DNA of 64,000 bases from Yoonia sp. Lineage in GTDB: Bacteria; Pseudomonadota; Alphaproteobacteria; Rhodobacterales; Rhodobacteraceae. Location of the stretch: assembly GCF_017854565.1 (NCBI RefSeq), contig NZ_JAFMHJ010000006.1, forward strand, positions 33,880 through 97,879. Direction: 5' to 3'. Below the pieces are notes generated by a model that worked only from the letters and a program-made list of their open reading frames with translations, ran no database searches and had not been told where the DNA came from. The translations under genes were made by a program, and so were the position numbers. This document shows, piece after piece, positions 54,094-62,072 of the stretch (its first letter is position 1; every line of letters begins with the position of its first letter).

Positions 54094-54138
54094 TCAAAGC
54101 GCAGATAACACCGCGTCTTGAATCTGTTCCTGCGTCAT
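54094..54138 (-). CDS. Possible 14-residue upstream ORF of hemA
   Basis: ATG 54138 to TGA 54094 encodes [14 protein letters not shown], ending 23 bases before the hemA GTG. It lies downstream of the FnrL-like box and so would be part of the hemA leader. It has no strong ribosome binding site and no known family. Confidence 0.25.
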   Translation of the reverse strand: MTQEQIQDAVLSAL

Positions 54139-54198
54139 ATAGGGCCTATTCGCTGCGGGCAATACGCTACAAGTTGTCACCCCTCGCGGACGTAGACC

Positions 54199-54212
54199 GT
54201 GATCTGGATCAA
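54199..54212 (-). promoter_or_regulatory. FNR/FnrL-type box upstream of hemA
   Basis: On the minus strand TTGAT-CCAG-ATCAC matches the FNR/FnrL consensus TTGAT-N4-ATCAA at nine of ten positions. It lies 129-142 bases before the hemA start. In Rhodobacter, hemA is controlled by FnrL in response to oxygen, so the position is meaningful. The 54139-54340 remainder of the gap shows no gene and must also hold the promoter of the divergent M20 peptidase. Confidence 0.7.
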
Positions 54213-54340
54213 ATTGCCACAAAAAACGTAGGCTCTGTGCAATGCGCCGATACCCGCACGCGGAATTGCATGCGCGGCCATTGACCTTCGTGTCAAACAC
54301 CGCGACCTTTGGGCGGATCCGTATAGAAAGCACCAGAACC

Positions 54341-55714
54341 ATGACCCTTGATCCTGTCCTTGCCCATATCGACGCCGACCTGCCGCGGGCGACAGAACGC
54401 CTGTTGGAGCTGCTGCGGATCCCGTCGATTTCGACCGATCCCGCCTATAAGGGCGATTGCGACACCGCCGCTGATTGGCTGGTGGCCGACCTGCTGTCGA
54501 TCGGGTTCAACGCTTCAAAACGCCCCACCAGGGGACATCCAATGGTCGTTGCGCACAGCGGCGGCGAAGGGCCGCATCTGCTGTTTTACGGCCACTATGA
54601 CGTGCAACCTGTCGATCCGCTGAACCTGTGGGATCGTGACCCCTTCGACCCGCAAATCGAGGACACCGACAACGGCCGGGTCATCCGGGGGCGCGGTGCC
54701 GCCGACGACAAGGGCCAGTTGATGACATTCATCGAGGCGTGCCGCGCCTGGAAATCTGTTCACGGCACCCTGCCCGCCAATATATCGCTGTTCTTTGAGG
54801 GCGAAGAGGAATCAGGGTCCCCGTCGCTGGTCCCCTTCATGCAAGAAAACGCGAAAGAGCTGACAGCCGATATCGCACTGATCTGCGACACCGGGCTTTA
54901 TGGTGAAAACACGCCTGCAATCATCACCCAGCTGCGTGGGCTCCTGGGCGAAGAAATCACGATCACCGGGCCGGACAAAGACCTGCACTCTGGCATGTAT
55001 GGCGGCATCGCGATGAACCCCGCGCGCGTGCTGGCCAAAATCATTGCCGCCCTGCACGACGACGACGGCCGGATCACCGTGCCCGACTTCTATAACGGTG
55101 TGCCCGAATTATCCAACGATTTGGCCGCCGCATGGGCTAATCTGCACTTTGATGCCAAGGCGTTTCTGGGCAAGGTGGACCTGTCGGAACCTGCGGGCGA
55201 AAAGGGTCGTAGCCCACTTGAGATGATCTGGTCGCGCCCCACCTGCGAAGTCAACGGGATATGGTCGGGTTATACCGGCGATGGCTTTAAGACCGTGCTG
55301 CCCTCTCGGGCACATGCCAAGATCAGCTTTCGGCTGGTCGGCCAACAAGACCCACACGAGATCAGGAATAACTTTCGCAAGATGGTGCAGGATATGGTGC
55401 CCGTTGATTGCGATGTGCAGTTCCATGGCCATGGTGCCAGTGCTGCATCGCAGATGACCACCACCCATCCCGCATTCGATAGGGCCCGCAAGGCCCTGTC
55501 CGACGAATGGCCGCACCCGGCGGCCTATGTCGGCGCAGGCGGGTCAATTCCGATTGCGGGACATTTCAAGGATATTCTGAACATGGATGCGATGCTGATC
55601 GGCTTTGGCAAGGATGACGACGCGATCCATTCGCCCAATGAAAAGTATGACCTGTCGTCGTTCCATAAAGGGATGCGGTCCTGGGCGCGTATTCTGGATG
55701 CGATCTCGAAATGA
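54341..55714 (+). CDS. M20-family metallopeptidase (dipeptidase)
   Basis: A 457-residue di-zinc peptidase of the M20 family. HYDVQPVDPLNLWD holds the first zinc His and Asp; GRGAADDKGQLM the bridging Asp; FFEGEEESGSPSL the catalytic Glu pair. The dimerisation domain begins at about 195. ATG 54341 gives the normal family start; the open frame upstream to 54242 lacks support. The stop overlaps the start of the S41 peptidase gene (ATGA), so peptides may be processed by both. The specific substrate is unknown. Confidence 0.92.
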   Translation: MTLDPVLAHIDADLPRATERLLELLRIPSISTDPAYKGDCDTAADWLVADLLSIGFNASKRPTRGHPMVVAHSGGEGPHLLFYGHYDVQPVDPLNLWDRDPFDPQIEDTDNGRVIRGRGAADDKGQLMTFIEACRAWKSVHGTLPANISLFFEGEEESGSPSLVPFMQENAKELTADIALICDTGLYGENTPAIITQLRGLLGEEITITGPDKDLHSGMYGGIAMNPARVLAKIIAALHDDDGRITVPDFYNGVPELSNDLAAAWANLHFDAKAFLGKVDLSEPAGEKGRSPLEMIWSRPTCEVNGIWSGYTGDGFKTVLPSRAHAKISFRLVGQQDPHEIRNNFRKMVQDMVPVDCDVQFHGHGASAASQMTTTHPAFDRARKALSDEWPHPAAYVGAGGSIPIAGHFKDILNMDAMLIGFGKDDDAIHSPNEKYDLSSFHKGMRSWARILDAISK

Positions 55715-57024
55715 TGGCCCTGTTGCGTTGGGCGCTGGCGCTGTCGGTTGTTGGGTTTGGCGCATTTGGGGTCAGTTGGGCGATGAACATGCCGGGCCAC
55801 GATATCCGAGGCACCTGGGCGACCGACGGCTATGGCCTGCAGATCGATATCGGCCGGGCCGCAATCGACGTCTATGAGGTGACCGCGATCAGTTGCTATC
55901 ACACGCGGCGTATCCCGGCGCATCAATGGCTTATCGCGGGGCTGACGGACATCCATCTGACACGCGACGGCCCGCGCTTGCGTATTGATGCGGGTGGTTC
56001 TGTCAGCCCGATCATGGCTGACAGAACCACCACACTGCCCGCGCACTGCCCGACAACGCCCGACCAACCTGGCACGGCGCGCGACAACTTCGATGTGCTT
56101 TGGCAGGCCATGCAAGAACATTATGCGTTCTTTGATCTGCATGGTGTCGACTGGTTTGCACGGCGCGATAGCCTGCGCCCCTTGGCGCAAACCGTTCTGG
56201 ATGATGACGCATTGCTGGCGCTGTTCAAAACCATGCTGGCGGGCCTTGATGATGGCCATCTATCCCTGCGCACGACCAACGGTTTGATCTATTCACCGTC
56301 GGTCAGGCCGTCATGGCATGCCGACAGGCACATGGTGCGCGACAATACGCTTGCGCAATTCAGTCAACTGACCGCCGTTGCCGATACCGGGCTGCTTTAT
56401 GGCTGGGCCACCCCCGAGATCGGCTACGTTTACATGAGCCACATGGATACCAACGCCGGGTTCAATATCAAAGGCGCTGATCGGGCGCGCAGCGCATTTG
56501 CTGAAATTGCGCTGGCGTTTGCAGCAGCCAAGGGCGTTATCCTCGATGTCCGCTATAACCCAGGTGGCAGTGACGAGGTGGCACTGGCCTATGCTGGCTA
56601 TTTCACCGATATCCCCCACCCCGCTTTTACAAAGGCAACGCGTAACGGCGGCGGGTACACACCCCCGGATGCCGTCGCGCTGGCGCCCAACGGCACCTTC
56701 CATATCAAACAACCCACGGCGGTTCTGATCTCTGGGTTCAGCGGCAGTGCCGCCGAGGTTTTCGTCATGTCCACGCGACAGTTGCCCCAGGTCACGGTCA
56801 TCGGGACCAATACGTCTGGCATACTGTCGAACATCGCCAGCTTTTCCCTGCCCAACGGCTGGGCGCTTGGGCTGTCACATCAGCGCTATGTCTCGCCGGA
56901 TGGTGTATCGCTCGATGGGGTCGGCATCCCACCAGACATAGAAGTTGCCGTCGCCGTTGATGCGGCGCGCAATGGTATGGATGAAACCCTGCAACAGGCC
57001 ATCAAGTATCTGTCGGACAAGTAG
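55711..57024 (+). CDS. S41-family (C-terminal processing type) peptidase
   Basis: A 437-residue serine peptidase of the S41 family. An N-terminal hydrophobic segment (LLRWALALSVVGFGAFGVSWAM, residues 4-25) is a signal anchor. A beta domain is followed by the N-terminal S41 helices (NFDVLWQAMQEHYAFFDLHGVDW) and the catalytic core: GVILDVRYNPGGSDEVAL, then the Ser in SGFSGSAAEVFVMS. No PDZ domain is evident, so it is the tricorn/IRBP-like short form. It is translationally coupled to the M20 gene. Its stop codon is part of a palindromic repeat. Confidence 0.87.
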   Translation: MMALLRWALALSVVGFGAFGVSWAMNMPGHDIRGTWATDGYGLQIDIGRAAIDVYEVTAISCYHTRRIPAHQWLIAGLTDIHLTRDGPRLRIDAGGSVSPIMADRTTTLPAHCPTTPDQPGTARDNFDVLWQAMQEHYAFFDLHGVDWFARRDSLRPLAQTVLDDDALLALFKTMLAGLDDGHLSLRTTNGLIYSPSVRPSWHADRHMVRDNTLAQFSQLTAVADTGLLYGWATPEIGYVYMSHMDTNAGFNIKGADRARSAFAEIALAFAAAKGVILDVRYNPGGSDEVALAYAGYFTDIPHPAFTKATRNGGGYTPPDAVALAPNGTFHIKQPTAVLISGFSGSAAEVFVMSTRQLPQVTVIGTNTSGILSNIASFSLPNGWALGLSHQRYVSPDGVSLDGVGIPPDIEVAVAVDAARNGMDETLQQAIKYLSDK

Positions 57025-57046
57025 GGTGGATCAAGATCCACCTTAC
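57021..57046. repeat. Palindromic GTAGGG repeat, copy D (supplies S41 stop)
   Basis: GGTGGATC (57025-57032), AA, GATCCACC (57035-57042), within GTAG and TTAC. The TAG at 57022-57024 is the stop codon of the S41 peptidase gene. It separates that gene from the convergent tRNA-Asp. Confidence 0.8.
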
Positions 57047-57070
57047 GGGATAACATCGGTTTTAGTGAAA

Positions 57071-57147
57071 TGGCGCGGTTGACGGGGCTCGAACCCGCGA
57101 CCCCCGGCGTGACAGGCCGGTACTCTAACCAACTGAGCTACAACCGC
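57071..57147 (-). tRNA. tRNA-Asp (GUC), distal copy
   Basis: A 77-nt cloverleaf on the minus strand: acceptor GCGGTTG / CAACCGC, D arm GCTC, anticodon loop CTGTCAC with anticodon GTC, T arm GCGGG-TTCGAGC-CCCGT, discriminator G and encoded CCA. It is identical to the copy at 57304-57380. Confidence 0.97.
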
Positions 57148-57158
57148 GCGTGAGGGGC

Positions 57159-57187
57159 GGGATAGTCCGGGTTGCGCACTGCGTCAA
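57159..57187 (-). promoter_or_regulatory. Promoter of the distal tRNA-Asp
   Basis: On the minus strand TTGACG (57187-57182), 17 bases, TATCCC (57164-57159), ending 11 bases before the tRNA 5' end. It lets this copy be transcribed independently of the upstream copy. Confidence 0.65.
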
Positions 57188-57303
57188 CGCAAAAACGTCC
57201 CAACCTGTTATCTTTTATTCATGGGGCGTTATTGTCTGTTTTGCGCCGTGATGGCACAGCCCTGACATATCAGGAAGCAACACCAGAAATAGGGGGAAAG
57301 CAG

Positions 57304-57380
57304 TGGCGCGGTTGACGGGGCTCGAACCCGCGACCCCCGGCGTGACAGGCCGGTACTCTAACCAACTGAGCTACAACCGC
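57304..57380 (-). tRNA. tRNA-Asp (GUC), proximal copy
   Basis: A 77-nt cloverleaf identical over its full length to 57071-57147: same acceptor, anticodon GTC, T loop and encoded CCA. The spacer between the copies (57148-57303) is unrelated to the flanks and carries a promoter for the second copy. Confidence 0.97.
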
Positions 57381-57418
57381 GCATCTGCTAATCCGATCAA
57401 TCGACCGGATGTGGGCTG

Positions 57419-57447
57419 CTTCTAAGTGGCCCCGCGCGGCCCGTCAA
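57419..57447 (-). promoter_or_regulatory. Promoter of the proximal tRNA-Asp
   Basis: On the minus strand TTGACG (57447-57442), 17 bases, TAGAAG (57424-57419), about 38 bases before the tRNA 5' end. The same -35 is used by the other copy. The remainder of 57448-57661 shows no gene and must hold the promoter of the plus-strand membrane protein. Confidence 0.6.
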
Positions 57448-57661
57448 GCGGTCAGTTGCGCAAAAATGCTTCAAGCTCGCATCGCGGGCCGAAACCCACC
57501 ATGCACCCCGCGCGCAATGGTCGCGAACGCGCGGTGTGGGTCCATCTGCTTCCTGCTGAAATCGGGGGCCCATATTGTGGATATGGCGCCAATAGGCTTG
57601 CCTAGAATGCACCGAGTTTCCGCAAATTCGACACATTTGGATAGTGTACCGTGGGGAAACA

Positions 57662-59881
57662 ATGGCCAACAAGGCAGAGAAGATGACAACTGCGATCAAC
57701 ACGGCCATCCGGCGCCGCCGCATCCCCCGGCTGGTGCCTGTCCTATTTACCGCAACAATATTCCTTTCTGCGTCCCTGCTGTTTTTTGTCCAGCCGCTGT
57801 TCACCAAAATTGTGCTGCCCTATATCGGCGGTGCTCCTGCTGTCTGGACCACAGCGATGCTATTTTTCCAGACAATCCTGATCGCCGGATACCTTTACGC
57901 ACATTTGTCCACAAAATATCTGCCCGTCAGTGCGCAGGTCGGGCTGCATCTGCTGCTTTGGGCGATGGCGCTGATATTCCTGCCGCTCTCAATCCAAAGC
58001 GGCTGGCAGTTTGACCCAGACACGCCCGTTGCCCTGCAAACACTGTCATTGTTCGCGCTTGGCGTGGGGATGCCCTTTGCCGTGCTGTCCGCCAATGCGC
58101 CACTGATCCAAAGCTGGTACGCTAAAAGCGATGGACCTTCCGCCGATGACCCATATTTCCTGTACGGGGCGTCCAATCTTGGCTCGCTCAGCGCGCTTTT
58201 GGCCTTTCCGCTCGTGGCAGAACCGCTGTTCGGGGCGACGCAGATCGGCTGGGGCTGGGCTGCGGGATTTGTGGCGCTGGGTGGTTTTTTGGCGCTCAGT
58301 GGCCTGGCGACCCGCAAGGGTCACGCTGCGGTGACATCAAGCGCGCCGCTGGCAGAAAACCCGACCCCACGCGACTACGCATGGTGGCTGTTGCTGGCCT
58401 TTATCCCCTCTTCGCTGATGCTGTCCGTCACCAGCACGATCAGCACCGATATCGGATCGTTTCCGCTGGTCTGGGTCTTGCCCTTGTCGCTTTATCTGCT
58501 CACCTTTGTTCTATGCTTTACCAACCGGCCATGGGTCGGCGCCAAGCTGCTGAACGGGGTGTTTGTTCTTAGCCTCGCGATCTTTGCGATGGTGCTGACG
58601 GGCGTAAAGCTTGGGTCGGTAACGATCCCGCTGACCGTGGCATTGCTATTGTCCTTTTTAGTTATCGCGATGAAGGCGCATCAGACCCTTTATGATGCGC
58701 GACCGGCACAAAATAATTTGACCATCTTCTATGTGACAATGTCGGTGGGCGGTGCCTTGGGCGGGTTATTCAACGCAATTCTTGCGCCAAATCTGTTCGC
58801 TGACCTGCACGAGGCACGGATCACGGTCATTTTGGCGGCAACCTTGCTTTTCGTTGGGACAGGCAGGCTGCGCCTAGGCGACCTGGGCAAAGGCGTTCTT
58901 GCTGCTGCCCTGATCATTGCGCCTGTCGCGGCCTATGGTGTCCTGCCGGGTGATTTAGGCATCGAAACTCTGGTCGGCGTAATGGGCGCGGTTTTCATCA
59001 CGACTCTGGTGATGGCGCGGCACAAACCGCTGATCGGCTTTATCGCGACGCTTGCGGTGCTGGGGATCGGCGGGCAGTTGACCCGGGGCCAATCTGTCTT
59101 CAAGGATCGCAGCTTTTTTGGCACTCATGTCGTACGGGATCTTGAAAACACACGGATATACAAGAACGGAACAACCGTTCACGGGGCCCAGCGACGTAGC
59201 GAGCTGAACAATGATGCGCGCCCGACGCCGCTTTATTACTATCACCCCGACGGGCCGATGGCGCAGGTCATGACCTCGGTCACGGGCAAGGCGGCGGCGA
59301 ACGTCGGTGTCGTCGGACTCGGTGTGGGGTCGCTGTCGTGCTATGGTGAGCCCGGACAGAGATGGCAGTTCTATGAAATCGACGCCATGGTGGACCGCGT
59401 GGCCCGCGACCCGTTGCTTTTTACGTTTATGTCGCAATGCGCGCCCGATGCGCCAACACACATCGGGGATGCGCGTGTCGTGCTGGACCAACAGACGTCG
59501 GCGCGGTTCGATATCCTTGTGATCGACGCCTATTCGTCCGACGCCGTGCCCGTGCACCTGACCACGAACCAAGCGCTGCACCTGTACCGCAACAGGATCA
59601 AACCCGGCGGCATCATCATGTTCCACATCTCAAACCGGTATTATGATATCTCGCGCCCCTTGGGGCGCAGCGCCAAGGATTTGGGTCTGTCTGCCCTGAT
59701 CCAGACCTATCGCGGCGCGACAACCGACCCGACCAACAGCCCCTCGACAGTTGTCATTATGTCGGATCATGCCGCCAGCCTGACCCCCTTCCGCGTCGAT
59801 GCGCGCTGGTCTGTCCTGCAAAGCGATGCTGGGCGCATCTGGACAGATGACTACGCAAACCTGTTGTCGATACTCGACTAG
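57662..59881 (+). CDS. Membrane-fused spermidine synthase-like protein
   Basis: A 739-residue protein with about 12-14 transmembrane helices in residues 25-475 and a soluble C-terminal methyltransferase-fold domain like polyamine aminopropyltransferases (VGVVGLGVGSLSCYG for the nucleotide pocket, FYEIDAMVDRVARD, RFDILVIDAYSSDAVPVHLTT). The membrane part (SLLFFVQPLFTKIVLPYIGGAPAVWTTAM) is typical of this fused family. The role is unknown; true spermidine synthesis is not certain because the dDTYSSD region is variant. ATG 57662 has GTGGGGA about 5 bases upstream. Monocistronic. Confidence 0.87.
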   Translation: MANKAEKMTTAINTAIRRRRIPRLVPVLFTATIFLSASLLFFVQPLFTKIVLPYIGGAPAVWTTAMLFFQTILIAGYLYAHLSTKYLPVSAQVGLHLLLWAMALIFLPLSIQSGWQFDPDTPVALQTLSLFALGVGMPFAVLSANAPLIQSWYAKSDGPSADDPYFLYGASNLGSLSALLAFPLVAEPLFGATQIGWGWAAGFVALGGFLALSGLATRKGHAAVTSSAPLAENPTPRDYAWWLLLAFIPSSLMLSVTSTISTDIGSFPLVWVLPLSLYLLTFVLCFTNRPWVGAKLLNGVFVLSLAIFAMVLTGVKLGSVTIPLTVALLLSFLVIAMKAHQTLYDARPAQNNLTIFYVTMSVGGALGGLFNAILAPNLFADLHEARITVILAATLLFVGTGRLRLGDLGKGVLAAALIIAPVAAYGVLPGDLGIETLVGVMGAVFITTLVMARHKPLIGFIATLAVLGIGGQLTRGQSVFKDRSFFGTHVVRDLENTRIYKNGTTVHGAQRRSELNNDARPTPLYYYHPDGPMAQVMTSVTGKAAANVGVVGLGVGSLSCYGEPGQRWQFYEIDAMVDRVARDPLLFTFMSQCAPDAPTHIGDARVVLDQQTSARFDILVIDAYSSDAVPVHLTTNQALHLYRNRIKPGGIIMFHISNRYYDISRPLGRSAKDLGLSALIQTYRGATTDPTNSPSTVVIMSDHAASLTPFRVDARWSVLQSDAGRIWTDDYANLLSILD

Positions 59882-59956
59882 GTGACCAAGGGGTCGCGTC
59901 GGTGCAGCCCCCCCTGACGACGGGCGTTACGGTCGTTGGGTCCGTTTGACATGGCA

Positions 59957-61204
59957 TCAAAGCGGCGCATAGCGCCGTTGCGGTCGATAGGCGTCAATGG
60001 CAAGGTTCGGCTGCCGGCCTTCGGCCAGATCGGCCATGATCCGTCCCGTGATCCCACCTAGGGTCAGACCAAGATGCTGGTGCCCGAAAGCGTGGATAAT
60101 TCGATCCGACGTCGGGCTTGGCCCAATCACCGGAAGAGCGTCAGGCATGGATGGCCGATAGCCCAACCAGTCGCTGGTGGGTGCGGGTAAATCGCCGAAC
60201 ATCTCGGTCCCTTTGCGCGCGATATAGTCAATGCGTTCCTTGTTCTTGGGCGCACCAAGGGCGGCAATTTCGACCGTGCCGGCCAAGCGCAGGCCTTTGG
60301 CCATAGGCACTGCATAAAACCCACCTTCGGACCAACCGACAGGCCGGGTGATACGGTGCGCATCTCCGGCGTAAAGCACATGATAGCCGCGTTCAACGCC
60401 AAGCGGCAGCTGCTCGGCACCTGACCCTTTGATCTGTTTCGAAAACGCGCCAGCTGCGATGACGACCCTGCCGGCCCGGATCACCGCGTCGCCCGCCGTT
60501 ACTGTGACTCCATCGGCATCGGCGTGCGTCGATTTGACACTCGCAGCCAAGGTCCGACCGCCCAGAGCTTCGAAACGGGCATGAAATCGCCGGACCAACA
60601 CTTCGGGGTCGCGGATGTGGCGCGCGCCGGGGTAGTGCACGCCCTTTTCGATCGGCATGGTCAGGCCCGGCTCCATCGTGCGCACTTCATCGCGCGTCAA
60701 TTCCGTGAACGGAATTCCAAAGCTGCGGCGCAGCGCCAGAGCCGCCACATCACTGGCAGCACCTGACGGGGTCGACCAAACAGTAAGCTGGCCGCGATCA
60801 ACCACCAAATCTTCGGCTTGCGCCTCGGCGATCAACGGGTTCATGCCAGCATCAGCATGCGACAGTATTGACGCAAGATGTCCAGCAATCTCGCGGCTAC
60901 GTGACGCGCGGCAATTGGCCAAGAATGACAAAATCCACCGCGGGTTGTTCAAAGCATGCCAATAAGAGATCGACAGCGGGCTGTCGCGGCGGGTCATCAA
61001 TCCGACCAATCCGGTCAGCACCGACGGGTTGTTCACGGGCATACATGCATAGGTCGCCAAGGTGCAGGCATTCCCGGAGCTGGTCCCCGCCCCCGGTGAC
61101 TGCGGGTCCACCAGTAAAACTTGATGGCCGCGCAGTTGCAGCCAAAGCGCCGTGCTCATCCCGACGATCCCCGCCCCTGCTACAACGATGTCGATGTCCG
61201 GCAT
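59957..61204 (-). CDS. DadA-like D-amino-acid dehydrogenase
   Basis: A 415-residue FAD-dependent oxidoreductase of the DAO family. The dinucleotide motif GAGIVG is at residues 10-15, followed by GHQVLLVDPQSPGAGTSSGNA. The C-terminal block GLTLGGITGRIMADLAEGRQPNL is also a family signature. The enzyme oxidises D-amino acids (often D-alanine) to oxoacids and passes electrons to the respiratory chain. The alanine racemase that often accompanies dadA is not present, so the true substrate is open. No neighbour is coupled to it. Confidence 0.85.
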   Translation of the reverse strand: MPDIDIVVAGAGIVGMSTALWLQLRGHQVLLVDPQSPGAGTSSGNACTLATYACMPVNNPSVLTGLVGLMTRRDSPLSISYWHALNNPRWILSFLANCRASRSREIAGHLASILSHADAGMNPLIAEAQAEDLVVDRGQLTVWSTPSGAASDVAALALRRSFGIPFTELTRDEVRTMEPGLTMPIEKGVHYPGARHIRDPEVLVRRFHARFEALGGRTLAASVKSTHADADGVTVTAGDAVIRAGRVVIAAGAFSKQIKGSGAEQLPLGVERGYHVLYAGDAHRITRPVGWSEGGFYAVPMAKGLRLAGTVEIAALGAPKNKERIDYIARKGTEMFGDLPAPTSDWLGYRPSMPDALPVIGPSPTSDRIIHAFGHQHLGLTLGGITGRIMADLAEGRQPNLAIDAYRPQRRYAPL

Positions 61205-61300
61205 CCGCTCACCTTTTCTATCACTTTGACGAAGTAGGATATCTGCAAGGCCGCGCTGTCAATCTGCGACTTGACCATAAACACCCCACGCGGGGATTAA

Positions 61301-61327
61301 GGCGCCCGCGATACAAACGGGCGCGCC
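61301..61327 (-). terminator. Weak hairpin downstream of the SBP56 unit
   Basis: GGCGCCCG (61301-61308) and CGGGCGCGCC (61318-61327) can pair with a two-base bulge around ATACAAA. Read on the minus strand it is followed by TTAAT. A poor but well-placed terminator for the SBP56/membrane protein unit. The rest of 61205-61400 shows no gene. Confidence 0.4.
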
Positions 61328-61400
61328 CCTTCTTGTGTCCGTTCTTGAAAAGATCATGCCGCTGCTTTGCAATTAGACGAGGTGTGACAGGGTATATTTA

Positions 61401-62072
61401 TCAATGACCGGTGTAAGCTGAATATATCCCAAATGCGCCGACCAAAACCAAGCTCACGGCCCAGACCACATCAAGGTTGAACCACGTTCGCGACAGAAAC
61501 TTCAAACCCAGCCAGAAGTAGATCACGACTGCAATGATGCCCCCGGCAAGTGTCATGGACAAAGTATGCACGGCAGCGACCGTGAAAGCCGTCACGATGT
61601 TACTTCCCATCAGGCTTTGCGCCGCGAGATGGCCAGTGCTTTCGGCGCCAATGGCACAAAGTCCCAGATAGATTGGGACCAACATCAGCCCCGCACCATG
61701 TGCTGTCGCCGCCAAGAACGACCACAGTGCCAGCCGCGCCGGATGGACGCGCGCCAGAAATTTCGGATGTCGCCGGTTGATCAGCAGATAGATACCCATC
61801 GCAATGACAAGCACGCCCGCGCCGATGCGGATTTCGACTTCCCAAGTGATCAAGACAATCATCATCGAAAAAGGAAGCAAAATCCCGATCATCGCCAAAA
61901 AATGCCCGATGGCGAGCATGACCAATGCCTTTGGCAAGGCTTTGTGTCGGCGCTCCATAAGTGCCGCCGACACAGCCAGCGGCCATCCCATCCCGGGATT
62001 GATGCCATGGTAGAGTCCCGAAAAAATGACGGCCCCCCAAAGGGCCGTCACCGATGTCAGCTCGGATATCAT
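61401..62072 (-). CDS. Membrane protein encoded with SBP56
   Basis: A 223-residue integral membrane protein with about six helices. The first helix carries the striking YHGINPGMGWPLAVSA (residues 21-36), and a second His cluster is in AATAHGAGLMLVP. The H-G-x-N-P start recalls metal or electron-transfer membrane families of the DsbD/HupE type, which I cannot confirm. Its ATG follows the SBP56 stop without a gap (TAGATG), so the two are translationally coupled and it probably serves SBP56, for example in copper supply. That role is inference. Confidence 0.8.
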   Translation of the reverse strand: MISELTSVTALWGAVIFSGLYHGINPGMGWPLAVSAALMERRHKALPKALVMLAIGHFLAMIGILLPFSMMIVLITWEVEIRIGAGVLVIAMGIYLLINRRHPKFLARVHPARLALWSFLAATAHGAGLMLVPIYLGLCAIGAESTGHLAAQSLMGSNIVTAFTVAAVHTLSMTLAGGIIAVVIYFWLGLKFLSRTWFNLDVVWAVSLVLVGAFGIYSAYTGH

